The notes beneath the pieces were generated by a model, which had not been told where the DNA came from, did not search any database, and saw nothing but the letters and a program-made list of their open reading frames with translations. From NCBI RefSeq assembly GCF_004521915.1, contig NZ_SDKD01000019.1, positions 1 to 64,000 of the forward strand: 64,000 bases of DNA, in the 5' to 3' direction. The position numbers and the translations under genes were made by a program. This stretch comes from Brevibacillus migulae (GTDB lineage Bacteria > Bacillota > Bacilli > Brevibacillales > Brevibacillaceae). Below, in pieces: positions 42,346 through 51,295 of this stretch (its first letter is position 1; every line of letters begins with the position of its first letter).

Positions 42346-42411
42346 GTTGATAAACATGGTATACTGTTGGGAGGAAATCGTAGAGTATACAGTACGGAGG
42401 TCATTTCATAC

Positions 42412-42876
42412 ATGTTTGAACAATTGTACGAGCAGCTCGACGCGCTGCTTTCCCAGCATGGCATCATGACAAATGTGCTTTTGAAAAGCGAACGGTCTTT
42501 GCTGGAGGAAGAAGAGCAGCTGCAAATGGAGCTTTATTTTGCTGCGAGTGATGATGAAGATCTTCCCCTGGCAACCATTCATCTCTTCCCCATCGATGAG
42601 GAGACTTGTGAAATCGAAGTGGAAATCAGCTTTGATCAACAGACGCGGCAGCTACGAGAGGCCGCTATGCTCTGGCAGCAAGCACAAAGCATTGTGGCAG
42701 AAATCTCCATGACGGAAAAGAAGCGGTATCTGTCCGCCGAACAGATCGCAGAGCATCTGCTCATCCTGGACTATCATTTTGTCGTAACCATGCCGCAAAA
42801 CGAGCAGGACAGATCCGCTTTTGTGGATACCCTGGCTCGCTTTGCGACTGATCTCGGAAAATTGGTCCGGCTTTAA
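42412..42876 (+). CDS. Conserved-looking hypothetical acidic protein
   Basis: A 154-residue soluble acidic protein with alternating strands and helices (ELYFAASDDEDLPLATIHLF; EIEVEISF). ATG 42412 follows ACGGAGGT at about 10 nt. No domain recognised. Its last 4 nt overlap the convergent dehydrogenase gene. Confidence 0.75.
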   Translation: MFEQLYEQLDALLSQHGIMTNVLLKSERSLLEEEEQLQMELYFAASDDEDLPLATIHLFPIDEETCEIEVEISFDQQTRQLREAAMLWQQAQSIVAEISMTEKKRYLSAEQIAEHLLILDYHFVVTMPQNEQDRSAFVDTLARFATDLGKLVRL

Positions 42877-43769
42877 ACGTTCAGCGGAGCCTGGACCACG
42901 ACGCCGTTTTTCTCTTCGTATATTTTAAAGAGTGCCGCCATATCTTCCTTCGGATACTTTTCCTTCGCGAGTGCGTACATCTGCTCGGCCAACTGGTTGA
43001 TCGGCATTTCGATGCCATAGGTGGCTGCAAGGTCTGTCGCAATCTTCATATCCTTATGCAAGAGCTCATTGCTGAAGCGCGGTGCAAAATCACGCTGGTG
43101 CACCAGTGGCACGATCCGATGCAGCATCTTGCTATCCCCTGTGCTTACCGCAATCACTTCTTGCATCAGACGCGTATCTACCCCTGCTTTGGTCGCCAGT
43201 GTAAAAGTCTCAGCCAGAGCAGCGGTATGCACCCCGATCAAGTAATTATTCATCAGTTTCACAAAGCTGCCGCTGCCGACCTCCCCGATATGGAAGAGGT
43301 GCTTACCCATCGCCTGGAGGACAGGCAAGGCACGATCGTAATCGGATTTCTTGCCTCCGCACATGATCGCCAGCGTGCCTGCTTCTGCGCCCATAGGTCC
43401 GCCGCTCAGCGGTGCGTCCATGAAGGAACCGCCCTTCTCTGAGATGGCTTCCAGACAACGCTGATTGGTCAGCGGACTCACCGTGCTGTGGTCAACCACC
43501 AGCTTATTGCGGAGGTCAGCTTCCAAGATCCCGTTTGCTCCAAAATACACTTCGTCGATGGTAGCAGGGAGCGGCAGACAAGTGAGCAGGATATCTACAC
43601 GTTCTGCTAATTCACGCGGATTCGCCGCTTCGAAGGCGCCGAGTGAGATGGCAGTATCGATCGGCCCGCGGCTGCGTGAAACGACATGGACAGGAAAACC
43701 AGCCTTCAGCAGATTGCGAACCATCGGCAGCCCCATCGTGCCAAGTCCGATAAAACCGATTGTTTGCAT
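42873..43769 (-). CDS. NAD(P)-dependent 3-hydroxyisobutyrate-dehydrogenase-family enzyme
   Basis: A 298-residue beta-hydroxyacid dehydrogenase. The Rossmann motif GFIGLGTMGLPM opens the chain; the substrate motif DAPLSGGPMGAEAGTL lies near 118 and the catalytic Lys in KLMNNYLIG near 170. Substrates of this family include 3-hydroxyisobutyrate, tartronate semialdehyde and glyoxylate; the sequence alone does not decide. ATG follows AAGGAGGTCTCG. Encoded alone. Confidence 0.9.
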   Translation of the reverse strand: MQTIGFIGLGTMGLPMVRNLLKAGFPVHVVSRSRGPIDTAISLGAFEAANPRELAERVDILLTCLPLPATIDEVYFGANGILEADLRNKLVVDHSTVSPLTNQRCLEAISEKGGSFMDAPLSGGPMGAEAGTLAIMCGGKKSDYDRALPVLQAMGKHLFHIGEVGSGSFVKLMNNYLIGVHTAALAETFTLATKAGVDTRLMQEVIAVSTGDSKMLHRIVPLVHQRDFAPRFSNELLHKDMKIATDLAATYGIEMPINQLAEQMYALAKEKYPKEDMAALFKIYEEKNGVVVQAPLNV

Positions 43770-43903
43770 GATTACGAGACCTCCTTTTTATAGCTACAAG
43801 CATAGTCTAGCGTTGTATAGAGGAGCGGACAAGGGTCAACGGGAAAATTATCGGCAAAGCAGGAATTTTTCCAGTGAAACCAGAATGATTATGGGAAGGA
43901 AAA

Positions 43904-43921
43904 TGAATGAGCATTCATTCG
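43904..43921 (+). promoter_or_regulatory. FadR-like operator upstream of fadH
   Basis: TGAATGA-GCA-TTCATTCG contains the inverted repeat GAATGA/TCATTC with a 4-nt spacer, close to the Bacillus FadR (YsiA) consensus for fatty-acid degradation genes. It lies 47 nt before fadH, suiting repression until acyl-CoA appears. Confidence 0.7.
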
Positions 43922-43967
43922 TAAAAAATGCCAATATTCAATCGATCCAAAAAGGTGGGAGAAGGAT

Positions 43968-45968
43968 ATGCTTGCAAACGTGTTTACACCGATTCGATTG
44001 GGAGCGCTTACACTTCCGAATCGGATCATGATGGGCTCGATGCACGTAGGTCTCGAGAAGCTGGAGGGAGGGGTCAACCGACTCGCGTCCTTCTATGCAG
44101 AGCGCGCACGGGGGGAAGCGGGCTTGATTGTTACCGGAGGGATTGCGGTATGTCCAGAGGGCGGCATGGGGGAAGCGTACTGCAATATCTACCGGGATGA
44201 AGATGCCGAGAGGCTGCGGCCGATCCCGGAAGCCGTACACCAGGCAGGAGGCCGAATCGCCCTGCAGCTGTTTCATGCAGGCAGGTATGCTTATAAAGAG
44301 GCAACGGGCTTGACGCCAGTCGCGCCTTCTCCCCTGCAAGCGCCGATCAATCGCACAGCGCCGCGAGAGCTCAGTGCCGAAGAGATTGAGCAGACGATCC
44401 AGGCGTTTGTGCAGGGAGCGCTGCGGGCCAAGGCGGCAGGCTTCGACGGTGTAGAAATCATGGGTTCGGAAGGCTATCTGATCAATCAATTCCTTTCGCC
44501 CGTCACCAATATCCGTACGGACGAATGGGGAGGAGACTTTGAGCGCAGGGCCCGTTTTGGGGTGGAAGTCGCCAAGCAGGTGCGGCAAGCTGTCGGAGAA
44601 GACTATCCCGTTATTTTCCGGATGTCCGGTCTTGATATTATTCCGGATAGCACTACACCGGAAGAAACGCTTCGTTTCGCCCAGTTACTGGAGCAGGCAG
44701 GCGTGGACGCACTGAACATCGGCATTGGCTGGCATGAGTCGCAAGTCCCGACGATTTCCATGATGGTTCCGCGGGGTTCTTACGTCTGGGTAGCCAGACA
44801 GGTGAAGCAAGCGGTGCGGATCCCAGTCATTGCGAGTAACCGGATCAACGATTTGCGTCTGGCGGAGGAGATCCTGCATGAGGGACAATGCGATCTGGTC
44901 TCGATGGCCCGACCGTTTCTTGCGGATGCCTATTTGGTACAGAAAAGCAGGCAGGGTGAATTTGATCGGGTAAACACTTGTATCGCATGCAACCAAGCAT
45001 GTCTGGACCATATTTTTGCCGGGGTGCCCGCTTCCTGTCTGGTCAACCCAATGGCTGGGAGGGAGACGGAGCTTGCGCTTGTGCCTGCTGAGGTGAAAAA
45101 ACGTGTCGCGGTGATCGGCGCCGGTCCGGCTGGTATGGAAGCGGCACGTGTACTGGCCGAGCGCGGGCATCAGGTCACGATGTACGAAAAGCAGTCCAGC
45201 ATCGGCGGCCAGCTCAATTTTGCCAGAAAAGTACCCGGAAAGAGTGAATTTGACGAAACCATCCGCTATTATCAAACGGAATTGCGTCGATTAGGCGTAG
45301 AAATCCGCTTAGGCTTGGAAGCGAGGGCGGAGGAGCTGATCGGGGAAGGCTTTTCGGAAGTCGTCATCGCGACCGGGGTGATCCCGCGTCGGCCAGAGAT
45401 CCCGGGCATCAATCTGCCGCATGTGGTCAGCTATACACAGGTCTTTCGCAAGGAGGCCAAGGTAGGTGAACGTGTCGTCCTGATTGGGGCAGGAGGTATC
45501 GCTTGCGATCTGTCTCACCTGCTGGTACACAACCACGCGATGCCGGCACAGACCAACCGCTACCTGCTTGAGCAGTCCTTGCTGGATGCCAAGAGCATGG
45601 CAAGGTTGAACCACAGCGGTCGAAAAGTGACCATGCTGCGCCGAGGAAAGCATGTCGGAACAGGGCTTGGCAAAACGACAAGATGGGCAGTGCTAGCCAC
45701 ACTCAAGCGTCAAGGTGTGGAGATGAAGACGGAGATCGAGTACAAGGAGATCACGCCCGAGGGTGTCACGGTATGGGAAAAAGGGGAAGAGCGGTTCATC
45801 CCGGCAGACACGGTCATCATCGCTGCGGGGGCGATGCCGGATAAGGGCCTGTATGAAGAGCTGCTCGGAAAGCTTCCCGTCCATCTGATTGGCGGGGCGA
45901 AGGAAGCGGGAGAGCTGGATGCAAAGCGAGCAATTTTGGAAGGAACGCTAATTGGACGGAAAATATGA
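43968..45968 (+). CDS. fadH: 2,4-dienoyl-CoA reductase-like NADH:flavin oxidoreductase
   Basis: A 666-residue multidomain enzyme. Residues 1-340 are an old-yellow-enzyme barrel binding FMN; the [4Fe-4S] cysteines lie in CIACNQACLD and PASCLVNP (about 340-362); the C-terminal half has FAD (VAVIGAGPAGMEAARV near 378) and NAD (VVLIGAGGIACD near 505) sites. It fits FadH, which reduces 2,4-dienoyl-CoA in the breakdown of unsaturated fatty acids; trimethylamine-dehydrogenase-like relatives share the layout. ATG follows AAAGGTGGGAGAAGG. A FadR-like operator upstream supports the beta-oxidation role. Confidence 0.88.
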   Translation: MLANVFTPIRLGALTLPNRIMMGSMHVGLEKLEGGVNRLASFYAERARGEAGLIVTGGIAVCPEGGMGEAYCNIYRDEDAERLRPIPEAVHQAGGRIALQLFHAGRYAYKEATGLTPVAPSPLQAPINRTAPRELSAEEIEQTIQAFVQGALRAKAAGFDGVEIMGSEGYLINQFLSPVTNIRTDEWGGDFERRARFGVEVAKQVRQAVGEDYPVIFRMSGLDIIPDSTTPEETLRFAQLLEQAGVDALNIGIGWHESQVPTISMMVPRGSYVWVARQVKQAVRIPVIASNRINDLRLAEEILHEGQCDLVSMARPFLADAYLVQKSRQGEFDRVNTCIACNQACLDHIFAGVPASCLVNPMAGRETELALVPAEVKKRVAVIGAGPAGMEAARVLAERGHQVTMYEKQSSIGGQLNFARKVPGKSEFDETIRYYQTELRRLGVEIRLGLEARAEELIGEGFSEVVIATGVIPRRPEIPGINLPHVVSYTQVFRKEAKVGERVVLIGAGGIACDLSHLLVHNHAMPAQTNRYLLEQSLLDAKSMARLNHSGRKVTMLRRGKHVGTGLGKTTRWAVLATLKRQGVEMKTEIEYKEITPEGVTVWEKGEERFIPADTVIIAAGAMPDKGLYEELLGKLPVHLIGGAKEAGELDAKRAILEGTLIGRKI

Positions 45969-45974
45969 GAGCAG

Positions 45975-46010
45975 AAAAAAAGTCTTGGTGACGTGACCAA
46001 GACTTTTTTT
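45975..46010 (+). terminator. Terminator after fadH
   Basis: AAAAAAAGTCTTGGT pairs with ACCAAGACTTTTTTT around GACGTG; also usable on the minus strand for the acetyltransferase remnant. Confidence 0.92.
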
Positions 46011-46031
46011 CTGTATCGGAAAGGACAAGCT

Positions 46032-46402
46032 TTACGACGATTCAACCATGGATCTTACCAGGAGCTTGCCGTTTCCTCGATTCCAATACGAAATCTCACC
46101 GATAAACTGGTCTGTTCCATAGATGATTTCATCTGCATCATCCCCGTAGTCGATCTTGCTTTGGCAATCTACGGGGTAATACTGGACATACCCGATGGGG
46201 ACATGTTCAAATTCAATGATGCCGCGTGTCACTTCCTCGTCTTCATCCATATAAAAGTTTTGATTGACGTTTCGGTGTCATGCAGGTTGTCTCTTCCTTC
46301 ATAATACGCTAGCACGGTTGGTTTGGAGAGCCATTGAACCAGTAATGGCTTATCGTCTTCTGTCAACAGTCTCACGGTTAAACGATCCTCTCGAAAAATC
46401 AT
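46032..46402 (-). pseudogene. Frameshifted, truncated GNAT (AAC(6')-like) acetyltransferase
   Basis: Two frames carry consecutive parts of one GNAT protein. The first (start ATG 46402, overlapping the GGDEF stop as ATGA) has MIFREDRLTVRLLTEDD up to DTETS; the second continues with NFYMDEDEEVTRGIIEFEH, IGYVQYYP and the DQFIG-type motif. A one-base loss near 46260-46275 separates them. The C-terminal acetyl-CoA-binding part after YWNRGNGKLLV is missing. The intact family acetylates aminoglycosides or related amines. Likely inactive; a sequencing error could explain the frameshift but not the short end. Confidence 0.72.
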
Positions 46403-49400
46403 GAGCCATTGCTCCTTTCTCGTCCTTGCTCCATCTCCCAAGCGGCCACAACCCGATTTTTCCCTGACTTTTTCGCCACGATTTCCGCATCATCGGCTAA
46501 CCGGACGAGATCATCCACCGTATCTGCGGATGCATGGGCCAGGGTAGAAACGCCTACGCTGACAGTGACTTTGTATGCTGCACGGCTGTCAAAAGCTTCC
46601 TCGATCTGCCGGCGTATCTCACGGGCGAGCCGAAGTGCGTCCGCACCGCTCGTTTTGGGCAGGATGAGCAGCAGTTCCTCTCCGCCGTAGCGGCCCGGAA
46701 TGTCATTTGGCCGTAGCACTCCCCGCACAATCTCCGCAACCTCGCTCAAGACGCGGTCTCCTTCCTGATGGCCGTGCAGGTTGATCAACCGGAAGTTATC
46801 GATATCCAGCATAATGACGGATAGATCCAGATCGTATTGCTTTGCCAGGAGGAGTTCCTTGGACAAACGCTCCATGAAAAAGCGGCGCTGATAGAATCCG
46901 GTCAGGCCATCAATCATCATCTCCATATATAAAAGAGCGTTCGCCACGTGCGGCTTGATAAAAGACAGAAAATGCTCCATGTGTATCCGATTCGTTTCAG
47001 CGAGTACGGATGAATACACTTCAAGCGTAATTGTTTGTTTCCCATGCTGATACAAGCTGATCCGATAAGGCTTTGCGGTGAGTTGATTGATATGAGACCG
47101 CAGCTGCGACACATCTTTTACCGTGCCAGAAGCGCGATAGAACACCTTCTCCCGGCGAAACAGCAGCTGAAAGTCAATTGCGATCAGCGTGATCGGGAAA
47201 TATTCAAATAAGGCATGGCTTAGCCGCTGCAAGGTTTTGCCCAGCTCCAGCTCTTCCGTTACTTGTTCGCTTAGCTGCATGATGATTTGCAAATCAAGCG
47301 AATATTGGAGCAGCTGCTTTCGTTCCGCCAAGAGCTGCTGCACTTCGGGTTCCATGGCCAGTGGGGCGTTCGCCGGTACGTACTCCGGCAGCATGGCATC
47401 CGCCAATGAGCGCTTCATTTCTTCCGCATAATCGCTTTTTTCGATCAGCTGATAAATATTGGATGCACGACGCATGGCGAGAAGGGCTCGCTGCTTGTCT
47501 CCTGTTTGCATGTTCCATTCGGCGGAAAAGCGGAAATAATCCGGCCAGAATATATCATAGGCGAAGGTATGCAAAAACTTTTTGAGCTGATCCAGCCAGT
47601 AAGGCGTTTCTTCCGAATGCTGCTGGAGAAGCAAAGCAATCATCTCCCGCAGGGCCCAGCCGGAAAAGATGCGGGATCCGTTCGCAGCGATCGCTTGCTT
47701 GAACAAACGAATGGCATCCTCACTATTCCCGCTCTCAATCTGATACAGCGCATCAATGAATAAGGTTGCATCATTTTCTTCAGCCCAGACGGTTGGCGGA
47801 GGGAGCGGTTCGCTGCGGCGAAAGGCAGCATAGCGACTGATGATTTCCCAATAAAAGAAGGCGTAGTCGCTCACATCCAATTGCAGCAGCTGCTTTTCAA
47901 TGGTTTCAAACAGCGACCAATCTTTCCATTCGCAAGCATACAACAGTTGATGATTCAAAAACTGATCCCGCAGATCGGTCCGTTTCCACTCCTTAATCTG
48001 CCGGGCGTGTGCCAGGTAGTGACGGTAATCGATCGTATCACCCAAGTAAAGGGCCATTTCCATGCCGTTAATATAGCTAATTTCCTCTTTCATGATAAAG
48101 CCGAAGCGCCGAGCCAAGGCCAGTTGCCGTTGATTGTAGGTATGGGCGATCTTGATGTTTTGATGAAACAAATAGGAGTTGTACAGCTCGATCAGCAGGT
48201 CGTGATAGGTTGAATGTGAAAGCATGGACTCCAGTTTTTGACGAAGAATGGCTGCCCATTCCTTGTGCTCCGGAAAATAATCAAACACAAGGACTACATA
48301 AGACAGGGTAAACTCAGCAAACAAATGCTTGGAAAGAGAAGCGCGCTGCGGGTAAAATTCCTCCCGGTAAAATCGATCCAACACTTCCGCGCCTTCTCGC
48401 AGCAACGGCGAAAATAAGTTGAGATGGGCAATCAGATCGGCAGCGCGAGACCGATCGTTCAACGGTTGCCGGCGATCCTCCAGCAAGGTAAACAGCTCCT
48501 GTTTCGTTTGGGGCACGTCCAATTGATTGGTATAGAGCAAAACACGCAGGAGCGAAAAGCGGTCAAATGCTTCGCCAGTCTTTTGCAGAAGCGCACGGGC
48601 AGTCTGGGCAGCTTGTTCATATCGATACAGCTTTACATATGCTTGATATAACAGTCGATCCCAGCAGATAAGGCGGTCTCGCTGCAGCGCCTGCTGCAGC
48701 TCCTTGAGGCTTTCCAGCAGCCCTTTACGGCGTTCGAGGCTCAGCAGGCTTCGAATTTTCCGATAGTAGCGGATAAGAAAATAGTATTCCCGACGTTTGT
48801 CACCCGCCAGCATGCTTAGTTCGATCAGCTGCGGCAACAGAGAGGGACGGAAGCGGTGCTGATAGGTCAATGCATGCCGGTAATAGTGCTGCTGCTCATG
48901 CTGCGGCAATTGATACAACGCCAATGAAGCAACATCAACAGGCACAAAAATCCGGTTTACGCTGTAGACATGCGCAAGACCGAGCCGTTGGAAGCGGTCC
49001 AGTGCCTTATAAAGCTCTTCCACATTCAATCCATTTGCCTGAAAAATGGATTTGGCGCGAACCGGCCGAGGCAAGCAAATGAGGATGCGCAGGATGTCGA
49101 GCTCATTTGGAGACAAGGCGGACAGACGCCGTACGATGATTTCACGAATCGATGCGCGCAAGTCTTCGGCAGGGAACATTTCCTGCTGCCGCCATCCGGC
49201 TGTGGAAAAGGTCAAAATCCCCCGCTGCACCCAGTCCTCCACCAGTAACCTGACATGAATATAGTCTGCTTGGGCGTCGTAAACCTGCTGGGTGAGCCGC
49301 TCTAGCAAAAGCGGGTCTACTTTGCCTAGCCGGGAAGACAGGAGATGTCTGTACATTTCTTTGCTTTTTTGGACGATGGGAACATTACGGATCGCTTCCT

Positions 49401-50691
49401 CCAAAAAGAGAGAAGGCTTTTCCCTGCCGCTGAAGACCAGATACACGCCATTCAACCGCTCCCCGTATGTCTTCCAAAAATAAATGAAGACCCGCTGCGA
49501 GTCCTCGTCCAGATTTTCGCAGTCTTCCAAGGTGTAGAAGAAGCTTTGCTGTTCAATGAGAGGAGAAATTTCGTGATACATTTTGAATAACCATTCGGCC
49601 AATAGCTCGACGATTTCTCCGCCTGTATTATGTTCACCGATAATTCGTTCAAATTGCCGCAGCAAACGGTTCAACGGGCTGCGGGCAAACGGCATCCGGG
49701 CGTTGGCGTAAGCGACTGTCCGCTCTATCAGTTCACGCAGGCATGAATAAGGGAGATTCAGACAATTGATCGGGAAAAAAACATGTTTTTCAAGAGATGC
49801 ATTCAGATGCTCGTTATAGACATCATACCGGGCTGCTTCGTCTGTGCTGATTAAGCTGAATAGGCAAGCTTCTTTCTTTTGCAAAAAGGAGGACAAGACT
49901 TTTTTATCTTCCGGCAAGATCGGCGGTGTGATCGGATGCAAGTATTCCAAGCCGGTATGGACGTCAGCACTGAGCTTGGTCATTTCCGAAGGATGTCTGA
50001 AGAATGCTCGTTCAACGATTTCAGAAGCCGAATGAAATTGCTCTGGTGTTTGAATAAGCTGTGTGCTCAATTCCAACAGCGGTTCAGGCAATGCATCGGG
50101 CATCCCATCAAGATCGTCAGGAAAAGATTCCAACGCCAGCCACTTGATCAAAAGACCGATCCCGTAATAATCAGCAATGCGCGGCATCACATGGTGACGT
50201 GCATAAGGTGACAAAAATGCGAAGGGATAATCAGGCAGTGCCTTGTCGACAAAGGGATAAGCATGAGGAAAAGGCTGGACATCCAGCAGCACCTCTCCTG
50301 TTTTCGTATGAAAATAAATCCGTTCTGGACTGAGAATCCCCATGACAAAGCCATGCTGATGAAGCTGATCGATTGCCCTCGACAGCGAGGACAGCAGGTT
50401 GATCCAGTCTGTTTCATCCAGCCTGGAGGCGATCTCGACAAGGGGGGAGAAACCGGCTGGCAATGGTGGCAGCGGGACCGTCAAACCATCTGATTCTTCA
50501 AACCAGGTGAGCGGACGGCGATACCATGGGCCATTGGCCGCATATTGCCAATGCCGCAAACGTTCCTTGATCACGCTCCTGGGGAAATGGTCCCATGTAT
50601 GGTGGTGAAAGCGAATGGCCGAGCCTTCTTCATGATGAAGAAAAGTAGCTAGGCGCTGCGTATGGTTGACGATGTGCAAGGTGTGGTCCAT
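46399..50691 (-). CDS. Giant pseudokinase / degenerate ATPase / TPR-like / GAF / GGDEF protein
   Basis: A 1430-residue cytosolic protein, probable diguanylate cyclase. Residues 1-215 follow a Ser/Thr-kinase fold, but the catalytic loop is VMGILSPERIYF (115-127) instead of HRDLKPxN, and DFG is replaced by DVQ (137-139). Residues about 260-560 resemble a STAND/AAA16 ATPase without a Walker A (ISTDEAARYD in its place) and with a Walker-B-like LEDCENLDEDS. A long helical repeat region (about 600-1090) follows, then a GAF-like domain (about 1120-1260) and GGDEF (about 1265-1425) with RYGGEEL at 1334-1340 and an I-site RPND at 1327-1330. The layout mirrors hybrid kinase/ATPase/histidine-kinase proteins, but with a c-di-GMP output. 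ATG 50691. Confidence 0.85.
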   Translation of the reverse strand: MDHTLHIVNHTQRLATFLHHEEGSAIRFHHHTWDHFPRSVIKERLRHWQYAANGPWYRRPLTWFEESDGLTVPLPPLPAGFSPLVEIASRLDETDWINLLSSLSRAIDQLHQHGFVMGILSPERIYFHTKTGEVLLDVQPFPHAYPFVDKALPDYPFAFLSPYARHHVMPRIADYYGIGLLIKWLALESFPDDLDGMPDALPEPLLELSTQLIQTPEQFHSASEIVERAFFRHPSEMTKLSADVHTGLEYLHPITPPILPEDKKVLSSFLQKKEACLFSLISTDEAARYDVYNEHLNASLEKHVFFPINCLNLPYSCLRELIERTVAYANARMPFARSPLNRLLRQFERIIGEHNTGGEIVELLAEWLFKMYHEISPLIEQQSFFYTLEDCENLDEDSQRVFIYFWKTYGERLNGVYLVFSGREKPSLFLEEAIRNVPIVQKSKEMYRHLLSSRLGKVDPLLLERLTQQVYDAQADYIHVRLLVEDWVQRGILTFSTAGWRQQEMFPAEDLRASIREIIVRRLSALSPNELDILRILICLPRPVRAKSIFQANGLNVEELYKALDRFQRLGLAHVYSVNRIFVPVDVASLALYQLPQHEQQHYYRHALTYQHRFRPSLLPQLIELSMLAGDKRREYYFLIRYYRKIRSLLSLERRKGLLESLKELQQALQRDRLICWDRLLYQAYVKLYRYEQAAQTARALLQKTGEAFDRFSLLRVLLYTNQLDVPQTKQELFTLLEDRRQPLNDRSRAADLIAHLNLFSPLLREGAEVLDRFYREEFYPQRASLSKHLFAEFTLSYVVLVFDYFPEHKEWAAILRQKLESMLSHSTYHDLLIELYNSYLFHQNIKIAHTYNQRQLALARRFGFIMKEEISYINGMEMALYLGDTIDYRHYLAHARQIKEWKRTDLRDQFLNHQLLYACEWKDWSLFETIEKQLLQLDVSDYAFFYWEIISRYAAFRRSEPLPPPTVWAEENDATLFIDALYQIESGNSEDAIRLFKQAIAANGSRIFSGWALREMIALLLQQHSEETPYWLDQLKKFLHTFAYDIFWPDYFRFSAEWNMQTGDKQRALLAMRRASNIYQLIEKSDYAEEMKRSLADAMLPEYVPANAPLAMEPEVQQLLAERKQLLQYSLDLQIIMQLSEQVTEELELGKTLQRLSHALFEYFPITLIAIDFQLLFRREKVFYRASGTVKDVSQLRSHINQLTAKPYRISLYQHGKQTITLEVYSSVLAETNRIHMEHFLSFIKPHVANALLYMEMMIDGLTGFYQRRFFMERLSKELLLAKQYDLDLSVIMLDIDNFRLINLHGHQEGDRVLSEVAEIVRGVLRPNDIPGRYGGEELLLILPKTSGADALRLAREIRRQIEEAFDSRAAYKVTVSVGVSTLAHASADTVDDLVRLADDAEIVAKKSGKNRVVAAWEMEQGRERSNGS

Positions 50692-50761
50692 GCCGCTTCC
50701 TCCCTGTTCCGTTCACAAAATCGTAATCATAATTGTAAACGAAACTTCACATTTGGAAAAG

Positions 50762-50800
50762 AAAAATCACTCTGAATGGTAAGAAGATTGAGTGATTTTG
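50762..50800 (-). terminator. Hairpin with minus-strand T-run upstream of the GGDEF gene
   Basis: AAAATCACTC and GAGTGATTTT pair perfectly around 17 nt; read leftwards it is followed by TTTTTCTTTT. It lies about 70 nt before the start of the 1430-residue protein gene, so it may be an attenuator in its leader, or a terminator for unseen minus-strand transcription. Confidence 0.5.
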
Positions 50801-50949
50801 CTGGTCAGACAAGCTAGGTCTTTGGTATGATCGGTACAGGAATGTCGGCTTATGAGAGGTTTTGTCGAAAGTCTTCCTTTTCTTATGTATTCATAGCAAA
50901 ATAAAAACACAATAAACGATTTTGTAAGATCATGTTAGGGGGCATCGCC

Positions 50950-51246
50950 ATGGGCGATAACGGCATACTATTAGGAAAGCGCCAATTCCTGTACTTCACA
51001 GAGCAAACCGTAAAAGTGGAAGGATGGACGTTCTCATTAGCCCCTGATTTCAAGACAATTGCGGGTGGGAGTGCCAATCCGATTCAGACGCTGATCAGCA
51101 TCTACCGGGAGTCAGAAAAAGTGGCACAATTGCTCCTGACTCACCGACGTGTGGAATCAGACCTAACCGTACAAGCGGTCTCCAGTGAAATCTTATTGGA
51201 AATTATGCCACAGTCACGTATGGTTCAAGTCACACTTAAAGGCTAA
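50950..51246 (+). CDS. Small hypothetical protein
   Basis: A 98-residue soluble protein with several short strands (GKRQFLYFTEQTVKVEGWTFSL is too long to be a motif but illustrates the strand pattern in its first third) and a helix in the middle. ATG 50950 follows TTAGGGGGC. No family recognised. Separated from the ytnP-like gene by a compact terminator. Confidence 0.7.
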   Translation: MGDNGILLGKRQFLYFTEQTVKVEGWTFSLAPDFKTIAGGSANPIQTLISIYRESEKVAQLLLTHRRVESDLTVQAVSSEILLEIMPQSRMVQVTLKG

Positions 51247-51272
51247 GCACCCCATAGCAGGGTGTTTTTTTT
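51245..51272 (+). terminator. Short terminator
   Basis: AAGCACCC pairs with GGGTGTTT around CATAGCA, followed by T8; 24 nt before the next start. Confidence 0.8.
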
Positions 51273-51295
51273 CAGAGAAAAAGGAGGAAGCAAAC

